From: Alloboseaceae bacterium BT-24-1
Lineage (GTDB): Bacteria > Pseudomonadota > Alphaproteobacteria > Rhizobiales > Beijerinckiaceae
Direction: 5' to 3'
NCBI GenBank assembly: GCA_025846845.1
Contig: JAOYTL010000025.1
Location: 1-63,817 of the forward strand
DNA length: 63,817 bases
The notes below the pieces were generated by a model. It ran no database searches. It was not told where the DNA came from and worked only from the letters and a program-made list of their open reading frames with translations. The position numbers and the translations under genes are program-made. The number at the start of each line of letters is the position of its first letter. Within the stretch, counting starts at the first letter, position 1. Below, piece by piece: positions 34,772 to 44,381 of this stretch.

Positions 34772-35133
34772 CCCTGATCGATGCCTCCGTCTGGATCGAT
34801 CATCTCCGATATGGCGAGCCGCGACTCGTCGAATTCCTTAGCGACGACCAGGTAGTCGTTCACCCGTTCGTCGTCGGGGAGATCGCGCTCGGCTCACTGA
34901 CGCGGCGCGACGTCGTGATCGATGTCCTGGAAGCCTTGCCACACGCTCCCGTCGCGCGTCACGAGGAAGTCATGGCGTTGATCGAGCATGAGCGCCTGTA
35001 CGGTCTCGGCATCGGCTATGTCGATGTCCACCTCCTTGCCTCCGCACGCCTCGCCGGCACTGCCGTCTGGACCAGGGATCGTCGATTGCGCGATGCCGCG
35101 GAACGTTTGAGCGTGGCGGTCGAAGAAGCCTGA
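34768..35133 (+). CDS. vapC: VapC-type PIN-domain toxin
   Basis: 121-residue PIN-domain ribonuclease. The four acidic active-site residues are visible: Asp5 (LIDASVWIDHL), Glu38 (VVGEIALG), Asp86 (YVDVHLL) and Asp104 (WTRDRRL). The magnesium-dependent RNase usually cuts initiator tRNA or rRNA. It is coupled to the antitoxin by a four-base overlap, so the operon is intact. Confidence 0.92.
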   Translation: MTLIDASVWIDHLRYGEPRLVEFLSDDQVVVHPFVVGEIALGSLTRRDVVIDVLEALPHAPVARHEEVMALIEHERLYGLGIGYVDVHLLASARLAGTAVWTRDRRLRDAAERLSVAVEEA

Positions 35134-35261
35134 AGCCTTACGCCTGTTGCCTGATCCGGCATATGACGGCTTCGGGCGCCAGTATCATGCAGTTCTGCCC
35201 ATGTGAGCATGAGCGCTGTGTCGCCAGATGAGGTGGTACTGCGCGGAGATCGATCAGGCCC

Positions 35262-36710
35262 ATGCGACGAGATGGTGACGTTCCCAGGCGATCATGGCGC
35301 CGACGCGGGCTCAGGCTCCTGGCGGTCGCCGCGGGATTGCTTGTTCTCGTCGCCGCGCCGCTGGCCTTCATCCTCTATCCGACACTGAAGCCTTACCCGA
35401 AGGCGAGTTTCCCGGCGGCAGTCGCGCAACGGGACAGGAACCTGCAGGATTTGGCGCATTTGCGGGTTCTGCCGGAGGTCGAGCGCAGCTTCACGGCCGA
35501 GAGCCAGGCGGCGTTCGCACAGGCTGTCGCCGCGATCGAGACGCGAGCCAGCGATCTCGACCGGGCCGGCCTGGCGATGGCGGCAGCGAAGGCGGTAGCT
35601 CTCGCAGATAACGGCCACACCAACGTACTCGGGCTCGCCGGCGACTACGGCTTCAATGCCGTGCCGATCCGTCTCGGCTGGCTTGCCGACGGGCTGTTCG
35701 TGATCGCAGCCGACGAGGACCGACGTCCTCTCCTCGGGGGCCGGGTGCTCGGCGTGAACGGGCGTGCGACTGCGGCGCTGGTCGAGGCGCTGCGCCCCTA
35801 TGTCGGCGGCCCCGCCAACCTCGCCCGGGAGTTCGTGCCGAACTTCCTGATCTCGCCGGAGCTTCTCAACGCAGCGGGTCTCGCCAAAACGGCGAATGGC
35901 AGCACCTTCGAAATCCGCCTTGCAGACGGGAGTGCCGCGTCGGTCGATCTTGCGGCCGAGGCCGCCAGGCAGCCGCCCTTGAGCTCGCAGACCTGGCCGA
36001 AGCGCAATCTAAGCCCGAGGGTCGAAGCCCGCCCGGTCGGGTGGCGGCATGTCCTCGACGGAGCCGCGCTGCCCGCCTACCTCTCGCGCCCTGACGCGAA
36101 TTACTGGCACGATTTTCCGGCGGCCGATCTGCTCTATGCCCAAATCAATCGGGTGGGCGATCAAGCGCCGGTCGGCACATCTCAGTACTTGTCCAGCTTG
36201 CTTGATGAGGCAGCAAAGAAGCCCATTCGCAACGCGATCGTCGACCTGCGCTTCAATCGCGGTGGCGACTATACCTTGACGGCCGATTTCACACGCCGGT
36301 TGCCGCAGATCCTGCCTCCAAACGGCAAGCTTTTCATCCTGACCAGCGCCAACACCTTCTCTGCCGCGATCAGCACGGCTGCGCGGCTGAAGCATTTTGC
36401 CGGGGAGCGCGCCATCCTTGTCGGCGAGGCGATGGGCGACCGTTCGCAGTTCTGGGGTGAAGGCGGGCTCACTTTGCTGCCGAACGCGAAGATCGCGGTT
36501 CGCTACACGACCGCGTTCCACGATTGGGAGCGGGGTTGCGGCCTGTCGCAGATCACGACCTGTTTCCTGCTGAACTACGCCTACGGCGTGCCGGCGGGGT
36601 CGCTTCAGCCGGCGATAACGATCGCGCCAAGCTTTGCCGACTACGCCGCTGGCAAGGATCCTGTGATGGCCGAAGTCATGCGACAGCTGGCACCAGGCCA
36701 GGGGCGCTGA
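35262..36710 (+). CDS. S41-family-like peptidase, membrane-anchored
   Basis: 482-residue protein with a single N-terminal helix (about residues 18-40) after a run of arginines, so anchored with its bulk in the periplasm. The C-terminal half resembles S41 C-terminal processing proteases: NAIVDLRFNRGGDYTLT near 325-342 and LFILTSANTFSAAISTA near 357-373, with Ser in the position of the nucleophile. No PDZ domain is obvious. No neighbour suggests a substrate. Confidence 0.72.
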   Translation: MRRDGDVPRRSWRRRGLRLLAVAAGLLVLVAAPLAFILYPTLKPYPKASFPAAVAQRDRNLQDLAHLRVLPEVERSFTAESQAAFAQAVAAIETRASDLDRAGLAMAAAKAVALADNGHTNVLGLAGDYGFNAVPIRLGWLADGLFVIAADEDRRPLLGGRVLGVNGRATAALVEALRPYVGGPANLAREFVPNFLISPELLNAAGLAKTANGSTFEIRLADGSAASVDLAAEAARQPPLSSQTWPKRNLSPRVEARPVGWRHVLDGAALPAYLSRPDANYWHDFPAADLLYAQINRVGDQAPVGTSQYLSSLLDEAAKKPIRNAIVDLRFNRGGDYTLTADFTRRLPQILPPNGKLFILTSANTFSAAISTAARLKHFAGERAILVGEAMGDRSQFWGEGGLTLLPNAKIAVRYTTAFHDWERGCGLSQITTCFLLNYAYGVPAGSLQPAITIAPSFADYAAGKDPVMAEVMRQLAPGQGR

Positions 36711-36721
36711 GGCGTCTCGCC

Positions 36722-37942
36722 TCAGCCCTGCCAGCGGCTCAGCGCCTCGGCGATGGTCCGGTTGCCGGCGCCGCCCTTTTCGAAGGTGATGATGCCGCGC
36801 CGGCCGGAGGCGAAGCGCACCGGCAGATCGATCCAGGTGCGGTTGCGCAGCAAATCGAGATTGCGCTCGGCCTCGACCGGGACGTTCGAGAGGGCTGCGA
36901 CGAACAGGTTTTCGCCCAGCGCCGACGAGATCGCCGAGAGCGGCGCGCCGCGCTCGCCCTCCTCGAGCTTGAATTGCGGCACGCCGACCTCGCGGATCGC
37001 GTCGTTCGCAGCTTCACCGGTGGTGGTGAAGCGCATGCCGATGATATGCGAGGCCGGGAAGGCCGGGTCGGTGTTGCGCCGGATGGTGAAGTCGAGCGAG
37101 AGTCCGGCATCAGCGACCTCGATGGTGCTGCGGACGATGGTTTCGACCGGCTGGCCGGGGCCGGCGATATCGCTGTCGAGCCGCCAGAGGACGCGACCCT
37201 GGACGATGCGCGGCGCCGCGTCCGGCACCTCGATGTAGAGGATGGCGCGCTGGGCGACGGCGATGTCGCCGCCGGGCTGGGCGCTGGCTGGCTGGTTCGG
37301 ACGCTGGCCGGTCTGCGGGGAGGGCGTCGGTGTCGGTTCGCCTCCGGCGCGCTCACTGATCTTGCCGGCCTGGTCCTGCTGCGCCGGGGGAGCCTGGGTC
37401 TCGATCCGCTGCCGGGCCGGCTGGTCCTGCGGCGCGATCTTGTTGACGTAATAGGCCGAGCCGGCGATCACCGCGACGGCGAGTGCGACGCCACCGCCGA
37501 CGATGGCGGTGCGGACATGGCCTGGGTCGACGCTGCGCTTGCGCGGCGGCGCGACGCGCGGTCGGATCGGCTGCGTATCATCTTGGGATGCTGCCCGCTC
37601 GTCGAAGCGCGGCGTCTCCTGCGGGAAGGCCTGGCGCTTCGGTTCGGGTTGTGGGCGGGCAATGGGAGACGCAGGCGCGGGCACCGGCTCGTCGGTGGCC
37701 AAGGGCGGCAGGCTCGGCTCGATCGCCTCAGCGAGCGCGATCTCGGCCTCGATGCGAGACACGGCTTCGTCGAGCGAAAGCCGCTCGCGGGTGATGTCGG
37801 CTTCCGACAGCGGCGGATCGAGGCTGCGCAATTGCCCGAGCAGCGCCGTGCGCGCCCGGTCGTAGACGGAGCGGCGCGCTTCCGGTGACTTGTCGGTCAG
37901 TCCAGCGATCGCACGCGCCAGAATGGGGTGGAAATCGGCCAT
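36722..37942 (-). CDS. proline-rich membrane protein of unknown function
   Basis: 406-residue protein with a conserved N-terminal helical segment (FHPILARAIAGLTDKSPEARRSVYDRARTALLGQLR, residues 4-39), a proline-rich linker, one transmembrane helix (about 143-165, IVGGGVALAVAVIAG), a second low-complexity Pro/Gln stretch (170-222), and a periplasmic beta-rich C-terminal domain (228-405). The N-terminal motif is widespread in Rhizobiales hypothetical proteins. It lies directly before purA in the same direction and may share its transcript in reverse order, but it is 31 bases from the purA stop. Confidence 0.72.
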   Translation of the reverse strand: MADFHPILARAIAGLTDKSPEARRSVYDRARTALLGQLRSLDPPLSEADITRERLSLDEAVSRIEAEIALAEAIEPSLPPLATDEPVPAPASPIARPQPEPKRQAFPQETPRFDERAASQDDTQPIRPRVAPPRKRSVDPGHVRTAIVGGGVALAVAVIAGSAYYVNKIAPQDQPARQRIETQAPPAQQDQAGKISERAGGEPTPTPSPQTGQRPNQPASAQPGGDIAVAQRAILYIEVPDAAPRIVQGRVLWRLDSDIAGPGQPVETIVRSTIEVADAGLSLDFTIRRNTDPAFPASHIIGMRFTTTGEAANDAIREVGVPQFKLEEGERGAPLSAISSALGENLFVAALSNVPVEAERNLDLLRNRTWIDLPVRFASGRRGIITFEKGGAGNRTIAEALSRWQG

Positions 37943-37973
37943 TGGCCTCACATGTCCGCGTTGTACGGGTCCG

Positions 37974-39266
<1,293 letters not shown>

Positions 39267-39355
39267 GGGGATGATTCCCTCTCGCTGACTTACAGGGTCG
39301 GCGCGAATTCCCATCGCTCGATCGGAAGCACGCCGACGCAAGCGCCCGCACGAAC

Positions 39356-39382
39356 AAAAACCCCGGCGCAAGGCCGGGGTTT
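39356..39382 (-). terminator. terminator-like hairpin upstream of purA
   Basis: On the minus strand AAACCCCGGC and GCCGGGGTTT form a perfect ten-base stem with a five-base loop, followed by TTTTTG. It is oriented to stop leftward transcription, 90 bases before the purA ATG. No gene ends there, so it either terminates a small RNA or acts as an attenuator of purA. Confidence 0.7.
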
Positions 39383-39545
39383 CGGGTGGGTCCTTGCAAG
39401 CCCTCTTCGGCCAAGAGCATGGCAAGGTCAAGGCTGACGGCGGCAAAGCCGGGGAAAGAATTTTTCGGGATGCTGTCGATTCCGCCGCTTCTCCTTCGAC
39501 GCCTGGGCAGAAAGGGCAGCGCAACGCTGCTCGGCGGATCACCGG
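39383..39545 (-). ncRNA. candidate small RNA upstream of purA
   Basis: The stretch between the terminator-like hairpin and the divergent reductase gene lacks a gene. On the minus strand it can fold a two-level hairpin just before the terminator: CCTTGC/GCAAGG (39392-39397 with 39422-39427) enclosing CTCTT/AAGAG (39403-39407 with 39413-39417). A transcript of 100-170 bases ending at the terminator is plausible. It has not been matched to a known RNA family. Confidence 0.3.
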
Positions 39546-39554
39546 AGAAGCAGC

Positions 39555-40121
39555 ATGCGCAAGCTCGTCGTCACCCAGTACATCTCGCTCGACGGCGTCA
39601 TCGAGGACCCGGTCGGGATGGAGAATTCCGGCCTCGGCGACTGGACCGGGCCCTTCTCGCGCGGGCCGGAAGGCGAGCGGCTGAAGCAGGAAGAGCTCGA
39701 CGCTGCGGGTTCACTGCTGCTCGGCCGCCGGACCTATGACGCCTTTGCCGCGGTCTGGCCGCATGTGACCGGCAGCCCCTTCGCCGACCAGATCAACGCG
39801 CTGCCGAAGCATGTCGCCTCGACGACGCTGACGAGGGCTGACTGGAATGGCACCTCGGTCCTGGCGGGCGATGCGCTCGCCGCCGTCGCGGCGCTTAAGG
39901 AGCAGTCGGGCGGCGACATCCTGGTCTATGGCAGCCTGAAGCTCGTCCATGGCCTGCAGCGCGCCGGGCTGGTCGATGCCTACAACCTGATGGTCTATCC
40001 GGTCGCCCTCGGAGCCGGCGGGCGGCTCTTCGCCGACGGCGTGCGCAGCAATCTCGTGCTCGCCGGGGCAAAGACCCTGGGCGAGGGCATCCAGTGGCTG
40101 CGCTACGAGGTCAGGCGCTAA
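39555..40121 (+). CDS. dihydrofolate-reductase family protein (RibD C-terminal-like)
   Basis: 188-residue NADPH-dependent reductase fold. N-terminal YISLDGVIEDP and GSLLLGRRTYDAFAAVWP are typical of the YyaP/YwjB group, followed by ILVYGSLKLVHGLQRAGLVD and the C-terminal YPVALGAGGRLF. The group is not true folate reductase; substrates are unknown. Start ATG is 9 bases after a GGAG (ccggaga). Confidence 0.9.
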   Translation: MRKLVVTQYISLDGVIEDPVGMENSGLGDWTGPFSRGPEGERLKQEELDAAGSLLLGRRTYDAFAAVWPHVTGSPFADQINALPKHVASTTLTRADWNGTSVLAGDALAAVAALKEQSGGDILVYGSLKLVHGLQRAGLVDAYNLMVYPVALGAGGRLFADGVRSNLVLAGAKTLGEGIQWLRYEVRR

Positions 40122-40209
40122 GGGGCAGGGCAGCTCTGCGGCGATCGCGGTTGCGGCGGCGGCCGGGGAGGATTAACCCGGCGCCATCAACCCTGCGAGA
40201 CCAGCGCCG

Positions 40210-40788
40210 ATGCAGCCGATCGCCATTTCCATTCTCACCGTCTGCGGGATCGAGGAACTGCCGGCGCAGAGCGCGCGCAAGGTCAGTCATGTGCTCTCGC
40301 TGCTCGATCCCGACCTGCCGGAGCTCGAATCCTTCGCGGCCTATAACGCGCATGAGCGCGTGACGCTGCGCTTCCACGACATCATCACGCCGCAGGAAGG
40401 CCGCGTGCATCCGACGGAGGCGCATGTCGCCGAGATTCTCGACTTCGGCGCCAGCTTGCGCGAGTCGGCGCAGAAGCGCCAGGAGGGGCATCTCCTCGTG
40501 CATTGCCATATGGGGATATCGCGCTCGACCGCGGCGATGCTGTCCCTGATGGCGCAGGTTCATGCCGACGAAGGCGAGGACGCCCTGTTCGCGCGCCTGC
40601 GCACCATCCGGCCGCAGGCTTGGCCGAATTCGGTGATGATCGGCTTTGCCGATGCGCAATTGAAGCGCGGCGGCCGGCTCAGCGCCGCGCTAGGCCGGCA
40701 TTATGCCCATCAGCTCGAAGCGCAGCCGCGCTATCGCCAGTGGATGGCCGATCTCGGCCGTGGCGCCGAAGTCGCGATGGCAGGCTGA
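40210..40788 (+). CDS. tyrosine-specific protein phosphatase-like protein
   Basis: 192-residue cysteine phosphatase. The P-loop is VHCHMGISRS, with Cys99 and Arg105 in CX5R; Asp57 in FHDI could be the general acid. The rest of the domain, with ERVTLRFHDI and ARLRTIRPQAWPN, matches DSP-like bacterial phosphatases conserved in Rhizobiales. Cytoplasmic. Substrate unknown. Confidence 0.87.
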   Translation: MQPIAISILTVCGIEELPAQSARKVSHVLSLLDPDLPELESFAAYNAHERVTLRFHDIITPQEGRVHPTEAHVAEILDFGASLRESAQKRQEGHLLVHCHMGISRSTAAMLSLMAQVHADEGEDALFARLRTIRPQAWPNSVMIGFADAQLKRGGRLSAALGRHYAHQLEAQPRYRQWMADLGRGAEVAMAG

Positions 40789-40975
40789 GCCCTTTGAGTT
40801 CCAGCCTCCCGCTCGCCACCACCTGACCAGTTGTCAGTCTCCTGGAGCATGGCTGTTTTGCCGTGCTCGCAGAATGAGTTGGCGGCGATCCGCCGTATGA
40901 GATTGAAGGGGCGGCGAACGGCACTGGCATGAGCCATGCTTGCAAAAGAACGCCGCAGGCTGGGGAACGACAATC

Positions 40976-42187
40976 ATGACGAAGCTCGACGACTGGCTCG
41001 GCGCGCACCACGCCGAGTTCACGGCGATCCGCCGCGACATCCATGCCCATCCTGAGCTCGGCCTCGAGGAATACCGCACCGCCAAGCTCGTCGCCGACAA
41101 GCTGCGCGAATGGGGCGTCGAGGTCACGGAAGGCGTCGGCCAGACCGGCGTCGTCGGCGTGATCCGCGGCAACGGGCCCGGCCAGCGCGCCATCGGCCTG
41201 CGCGCCGACATGGACTGCCTGGCGCTGGAGGAGCTGACCGAGCTGCCGCACGCTTCGAAGTTCCCCGGCCGCATGCATGCCTGCGGCCATGACGGCCACA
41301 CCACCATGCTGCTCGCCGCGGCCCGCTATCTCGCCGAGAACCGGGACTTCGGCGGCACGGTCAACCTGATCTTCCAGCCGGCCGAGGAAGGCCGCGGCGG
41401 CGCCAACGCCATGCTGGCCGACGGGCTGTTCGAGCGCTTCCCCTGCGACGCGATCTACGGTTTGCACAATACGCCGGGCGTGCCAGCCTCGCATTTCGGC
41501 ACGGCCGTCGGTCCCTTCCTGGCGTCGGCTGATTCATGGCGCGTGACCTTCCACGGCGTCGGCGGCCATGGCGGCTCGCAGCCACATCGCTCGACCGACA
41601 TCACCTATGCGCAGGCGCATTTCGTGCTCGGGCTGCAGGGCATCGTCGGGCGCAATGTCGCGCCGCTCGACACGGCCGTGATCAGCGTCGGCTTCATCCA
41701 TGGCGGCGATCAGAACGCCTCGAACGTCATCCCCTCCGAACTCGTCATCGGCGGCACGGCGCGGACCTATTCGAAGGAGGTGCGCGATCTCATCGAGCGG
41801 CGCATCGCCGAGCTGGCGGCGGCGACGGCGACAGCCTGGGGTTGCGAGGCCGAGGCCTATTATCACCGCGGCACCAGCCCGCTGGTGAACGCCGCCGAGC
41901 AGGTGAAGATCGCTGTCGCGGCGGCCTCGACCGCAGTCGGGCCGGAGCATGTCAACGGCCAGATGCTGCGCGGCACTGGCGGCGAGGATTTCGCCGAGAT
42001 GATGCTGGTCTGCCCCGGCGCCTTCATGCGCATCGGCAACGGCGTCGAGGCCGACGGCTCGTTCAAGGGACTGCACACGCCGCTCTACGACTTCAACGAT
42101 GAGATCATCCCGGCTGGCGTGCGCTACTGGGTCGGCCTGGTCGATCAGGAACTCGGCCAGGGCTGGCAGGCGATCGCGGCCGAGTAG
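40976..42187 (+). CDS. M20 family amidohydrolase (hippurate hydrolase-like)
   Basis: 403-residue metal-dependent amidohydrolase. The metal site motifs are RADMDCLALEEL, MHACGHDGHT (near residue 100) and PAEEGRGGA (near 142), with a late GTGGEDFAEM. The dimerisation domain sits in the middle (VGGHGGSQPHRSTD). The group deacylates N-acyl amino acids such as hippurate or IAA-conjugates. ATG 40976 has a GGGGA upstream. Confidence 0.93.
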   Translation: MTKLDDWLGAHHAEFTAIRRDIHAHPELGLEEYRTAKLVADKLREWGVEVTEGVGQTGVVGVIRGNGPGQRAIGLRADMDCLALEELTELPHASKFPGRMHACGHDGHTTMLLAAARYLAENRDFGGTVNLIFQPAEEGRGGANAMLADGLFERFPCDAIYGLHNTPGVPASHFGTAVGPFLASADSWRVTFHGVGGHGGSQPHRSTDITYAQAHFVLGLQGIVGRNVAPLDTAVISVGFIHGGDQNASNVIPSELVIGGTARTYSKEVRDLIERRIAELAAATATAWGCEAEAYYHRGTSPLVNAAEQVKIAVAAASTAVGPEHVNGQMLRGTGGEDFAEMMLVCPGAFMRIGNGVEADGSFKGLHTPLYDFNDEIIPAGVRYWVGLVDQELGQGWQAIAAE

Positions 42188-42196
42188 AGCGCGACA

Positions 42197-42342
42197 GTCC
42201 CCTCTCCCCTTGCGGGAGAGGGTTAGGATGAGGGGTCTCGCGACATGGATCGCTGGCCCTCTTCCCGCGCGCTGACGATTTCGATCTGCGTGACCCCTCA
42301 TCCGGCCCTTCGGGCCACCTTCTCCCGCAAGGGGAGAAGGGA
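42197..42342. repeat. composite inverted repeat, copy 4
   Basis: The left arm has CCCCTCTCCCCTTGCGGGAG then AGGGTTAGGATGAGGGGTCTCGCGAC; the right arm has GTGACCCCTCATCCGGCCCTTCGGGCC then CTCCCGCAAGGGGAG. Arms near-identical to copies 2, 5 and 6. The core between them contains GATCGCTGGCCCTCTTCC, which is also found in modified form in copy 6. It lies between convergent genes. Confidence 0.85.
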
Positions 42343-42351
42343 AGGTCGGCT

Positions 42352-44034
42352 TTACCGCCGCGTCTGATCGAAGATGACCTCGCGATCTCCCGGATACTTG
42401 ATCCGGTAGGCGAGGCGGATTTCCTTCTGCGCGCCCGGGGCGAGCTCGAAGTTCCAGGCCGAGACGCCGCGCTTGTCGCCGACCTGTTTTTCGGTCGGCG
42501 GCGTGCTTTGCGACAGGAGCTCGACCGTGATCGCGCTGTTCTCGGAGAACGGCACGCGCTCGATCACGGTGAGCTTGACCGGCTGGGCGTGCAGGCTCTT
42601 CACCACCGTCTTGAACTCGCGCTGGTCGGTGCGCGTCGAACCGAGCCAACCGGAATCGTTCTCGCGTCGGCGCACCGGCACGCGCGTCACCTTGAGGCGA
42701 TCGTCGGCGCCGAAGCCGAGCTCGACCCTGTCGCCCGGCGCGACCTGTCCGAGGCGCCCCTTGCCGATATAGGCGCCGTCGCGGTGGAGAAAGACCTCGC
42801 CGGCGAGCAGCGGCGCCTCGTCCTCATGATTGAAGCTGGCCTCGAGATAGGCCTTCTCCTCGAGTTCCGGCGTGGCGCGGGCCGAGAGTTCGGGCTTGAT
42901 CTTGCTTTGCGTCAGTACCACCGCCTTGCTTGAGCCGTCCTGCGGGATGGTGACCCGGCCCGGCACCTTGAAGCTCGCCTGGTAGGCGCCGGCCGTCACG
43001 GCCGCGGTCTGGACCTCGGCGCGCTGCTGCTCGGCCTCCTTGGGGGCGGGAGCGACGACCGCATCCACGTCCGGCGCGGCGCCCAGAGGCGCTACCGGTC
43101 TCGCTGTCGCGGGGGCGCTACGGCGGAGCCGTTCCTCATAGACCACTGGTGGCTCATAGAAGGCGATGCGCAGCGGATTGAGCTCAGGCGCCCGCGTCCC
43201 TTGCGCCGAGCGTGTCGTCGAGAGTTCGACAGCGACCTCGCTCCAGTCCTCGCCGGTGCGCTGGCGCAGGTCGGCGCGGCGGGTGAAGGCGATCTCGACG
43301 CCGCCATTGGTGTTCCCCGTGGTCAGCCGCGCCTCGTAGACCGGTAGCCAGCTTGCGCCGGAGACGCGGTAGCTGACGGCAATGTCGGCCGCGACTGGCG
43401 CCTTTGCCTCGACGGCGATGGCGACGTCGCGCTTGGGCTGGCTGGCGCGCGGTGCCAGCGGCATCGCCTTCTCCAGCGCGGCGATCTCGGCATCGAGATC
43501 GGAAATGCGGTTGCGCAAGCCGAGCAGTTCGCCCTGGACCTTGACCAGCGCGGTGCCGATCGCGTCGAACACGGCCGGCCAGTCGCTGACGGGCAGGACC
43601 TTGCCGCCTTCGCCGAGCTTGTCGGGGCCGACCTTGCCGAAGTTTTCGATGGTGGCGCGCTTGGCCTCGATCGCGCTGATCTCGCCAGTAAGCTTGGCCT
43701 TCTCGCCCTGAAGCGTCCGGATCTTGCCTTCGAGGACCTGGTCGAGGGCAGGGCGGGCATCCCCCGGAATCTGGCGGACATCGACTGCACCGATCGCGAA
43801 GGCGCCGTCGCCCTGCGCCTCGACGCGGATCGAGGCCGGATCGACGCTGGCGGGCAGGCCGCGCAGCACGATCTGCGAGGCGCCCTGCAACAAGGCCGCC
43901 TTGCCGAGGCGGGTCACCACCGCGCCATCCGGATAGACGGTGACGCGGTCGATCTTCGAGGCGAACTCGATTTCGGCTGCGCCAGCGAGGCTTGGCGCGA
44001 AAATCAAGGCTGCGGCCAGTCCGGTCTTCATCAT
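42352..44034 (-). CDS. DUF4139/DUF4140 protein, MuiA family
   Basis: 560-residue exported protein. A Sec signal (MMKTGLAAALIFAPSLAGAAE) is followed by the DUF4140 N-terminal domain (RVTVYPDGAVVTR near residue 30), a coiled-coil segment (about 105-190) and the DUF4139 C-terminal beta region. The family includes eukaryotic and bacterial mucoidy-inhibitor A proteins of unknown mechanism. GGGGGA lies a few bases before the tandem ATGs; 44034 is chosen. Monocistronic, flanked on both sides by inverted repeats. Confidence 0.85.
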   Translation of the reverse strand: MMKTGLAAALIFAPSLAGAAEIEFASKIDRVTVYPDGAVVTRLGKAALLQGASQIVLRGLPASVDPASIRVEAQGDGAFAIGAVDVRQIPGDARPALDQVLEGKIRTLQGEKAKLTGEISAIEAKRATIENFGKVGPDKLGEGGKVLPVSDWPAVFDAIGTALVKVQGELLGLRNRISDLDAEIAALEKAMPLAPRASQPKRDVAIAVEAKAPVAADIAVSYRVSGASWLPVYEARLTTGNTNGGVEIAFTRRADLRQRTGEDWSEVAVELSTTRSAQGTRAPELNPLRIAFYEPPVVYEERLRRSAPATARPVAPLGAAPDVDAVVAPAPKEAEQQRAEVQTAAVTAGAYQASFKVPGRVTIPQDGSSKAVVLTQSKIKPELSARATPELEEKAYLEASFNHEDEAPLLAGEVFLHRDGAYIGKGRLGQVAPGDRVELGFGADDRLKVTRVPVRRRENDSGWLGSTRTDQREFKTVVKSLHAQPVKLTVIERVPFSENSAITVELLSQSTPPTEKQVGDKRGVSAWNFELAPGAQKEIRLAYRIKYPGDREVIFDQTRR

Positions 44035-44213
44035 GCTGTCCCCCGACAAATCACATGGCCGCGATTTGCCCGGTGGATTTCGGCGCGGCGAGGGCGGAAT
44101 TGGGCCGGAAGGTGGAACGGCGCCGCGAGGGCGCAATCACCGCCCGGCGACGATGGTTGCCCATTGCCGGTATCAGCGCGTTTTTCGCTGCATCAGGGAG
44201 ACATGCGCGCCAT

Positions 44214-44362
44214 ATCCCCTCTCCCCCTTGCGGGAGAGGGTTAGGGTGAGGGGTCGCGCGACATAGATCGCTGGCGTGGCGCGACATCTTCCGAAGCTTC
44301 ACGTCCTGAGCGACCCCTCATCCGGCCCGTCGGGCCACCTTCTCCCGCAAGGGGAGAAGGGA
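44214..44362. repeat. composite inverted repeat, copy 5
   Basis: The arms TCCCCTCTCCCCCTTGCGGG and AGAGGGTTAGGGTGAGGGGTCGCGCGAC face CGACCCCTCATCCGGCCCGTCGGGCC and CTCCCGCAAGGGGAGAAGG. The core carries GATCGCTGGCGTGGCG. Located in the 347-base gap between the MuiA-type and ABC-F genes; the rest of the gap (44035-44213) shows nothing recognisable. Confidence 0.85.
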
Positions 44363-44381
44363 AGAGCGGCTCGCCAAGCGC

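Noticed and set aside
42197..44362. CRISPR array
   Set aside because: The repeated arms are palindromic, spaced by kilobases and not regularly spaced; no array and no cas gene.
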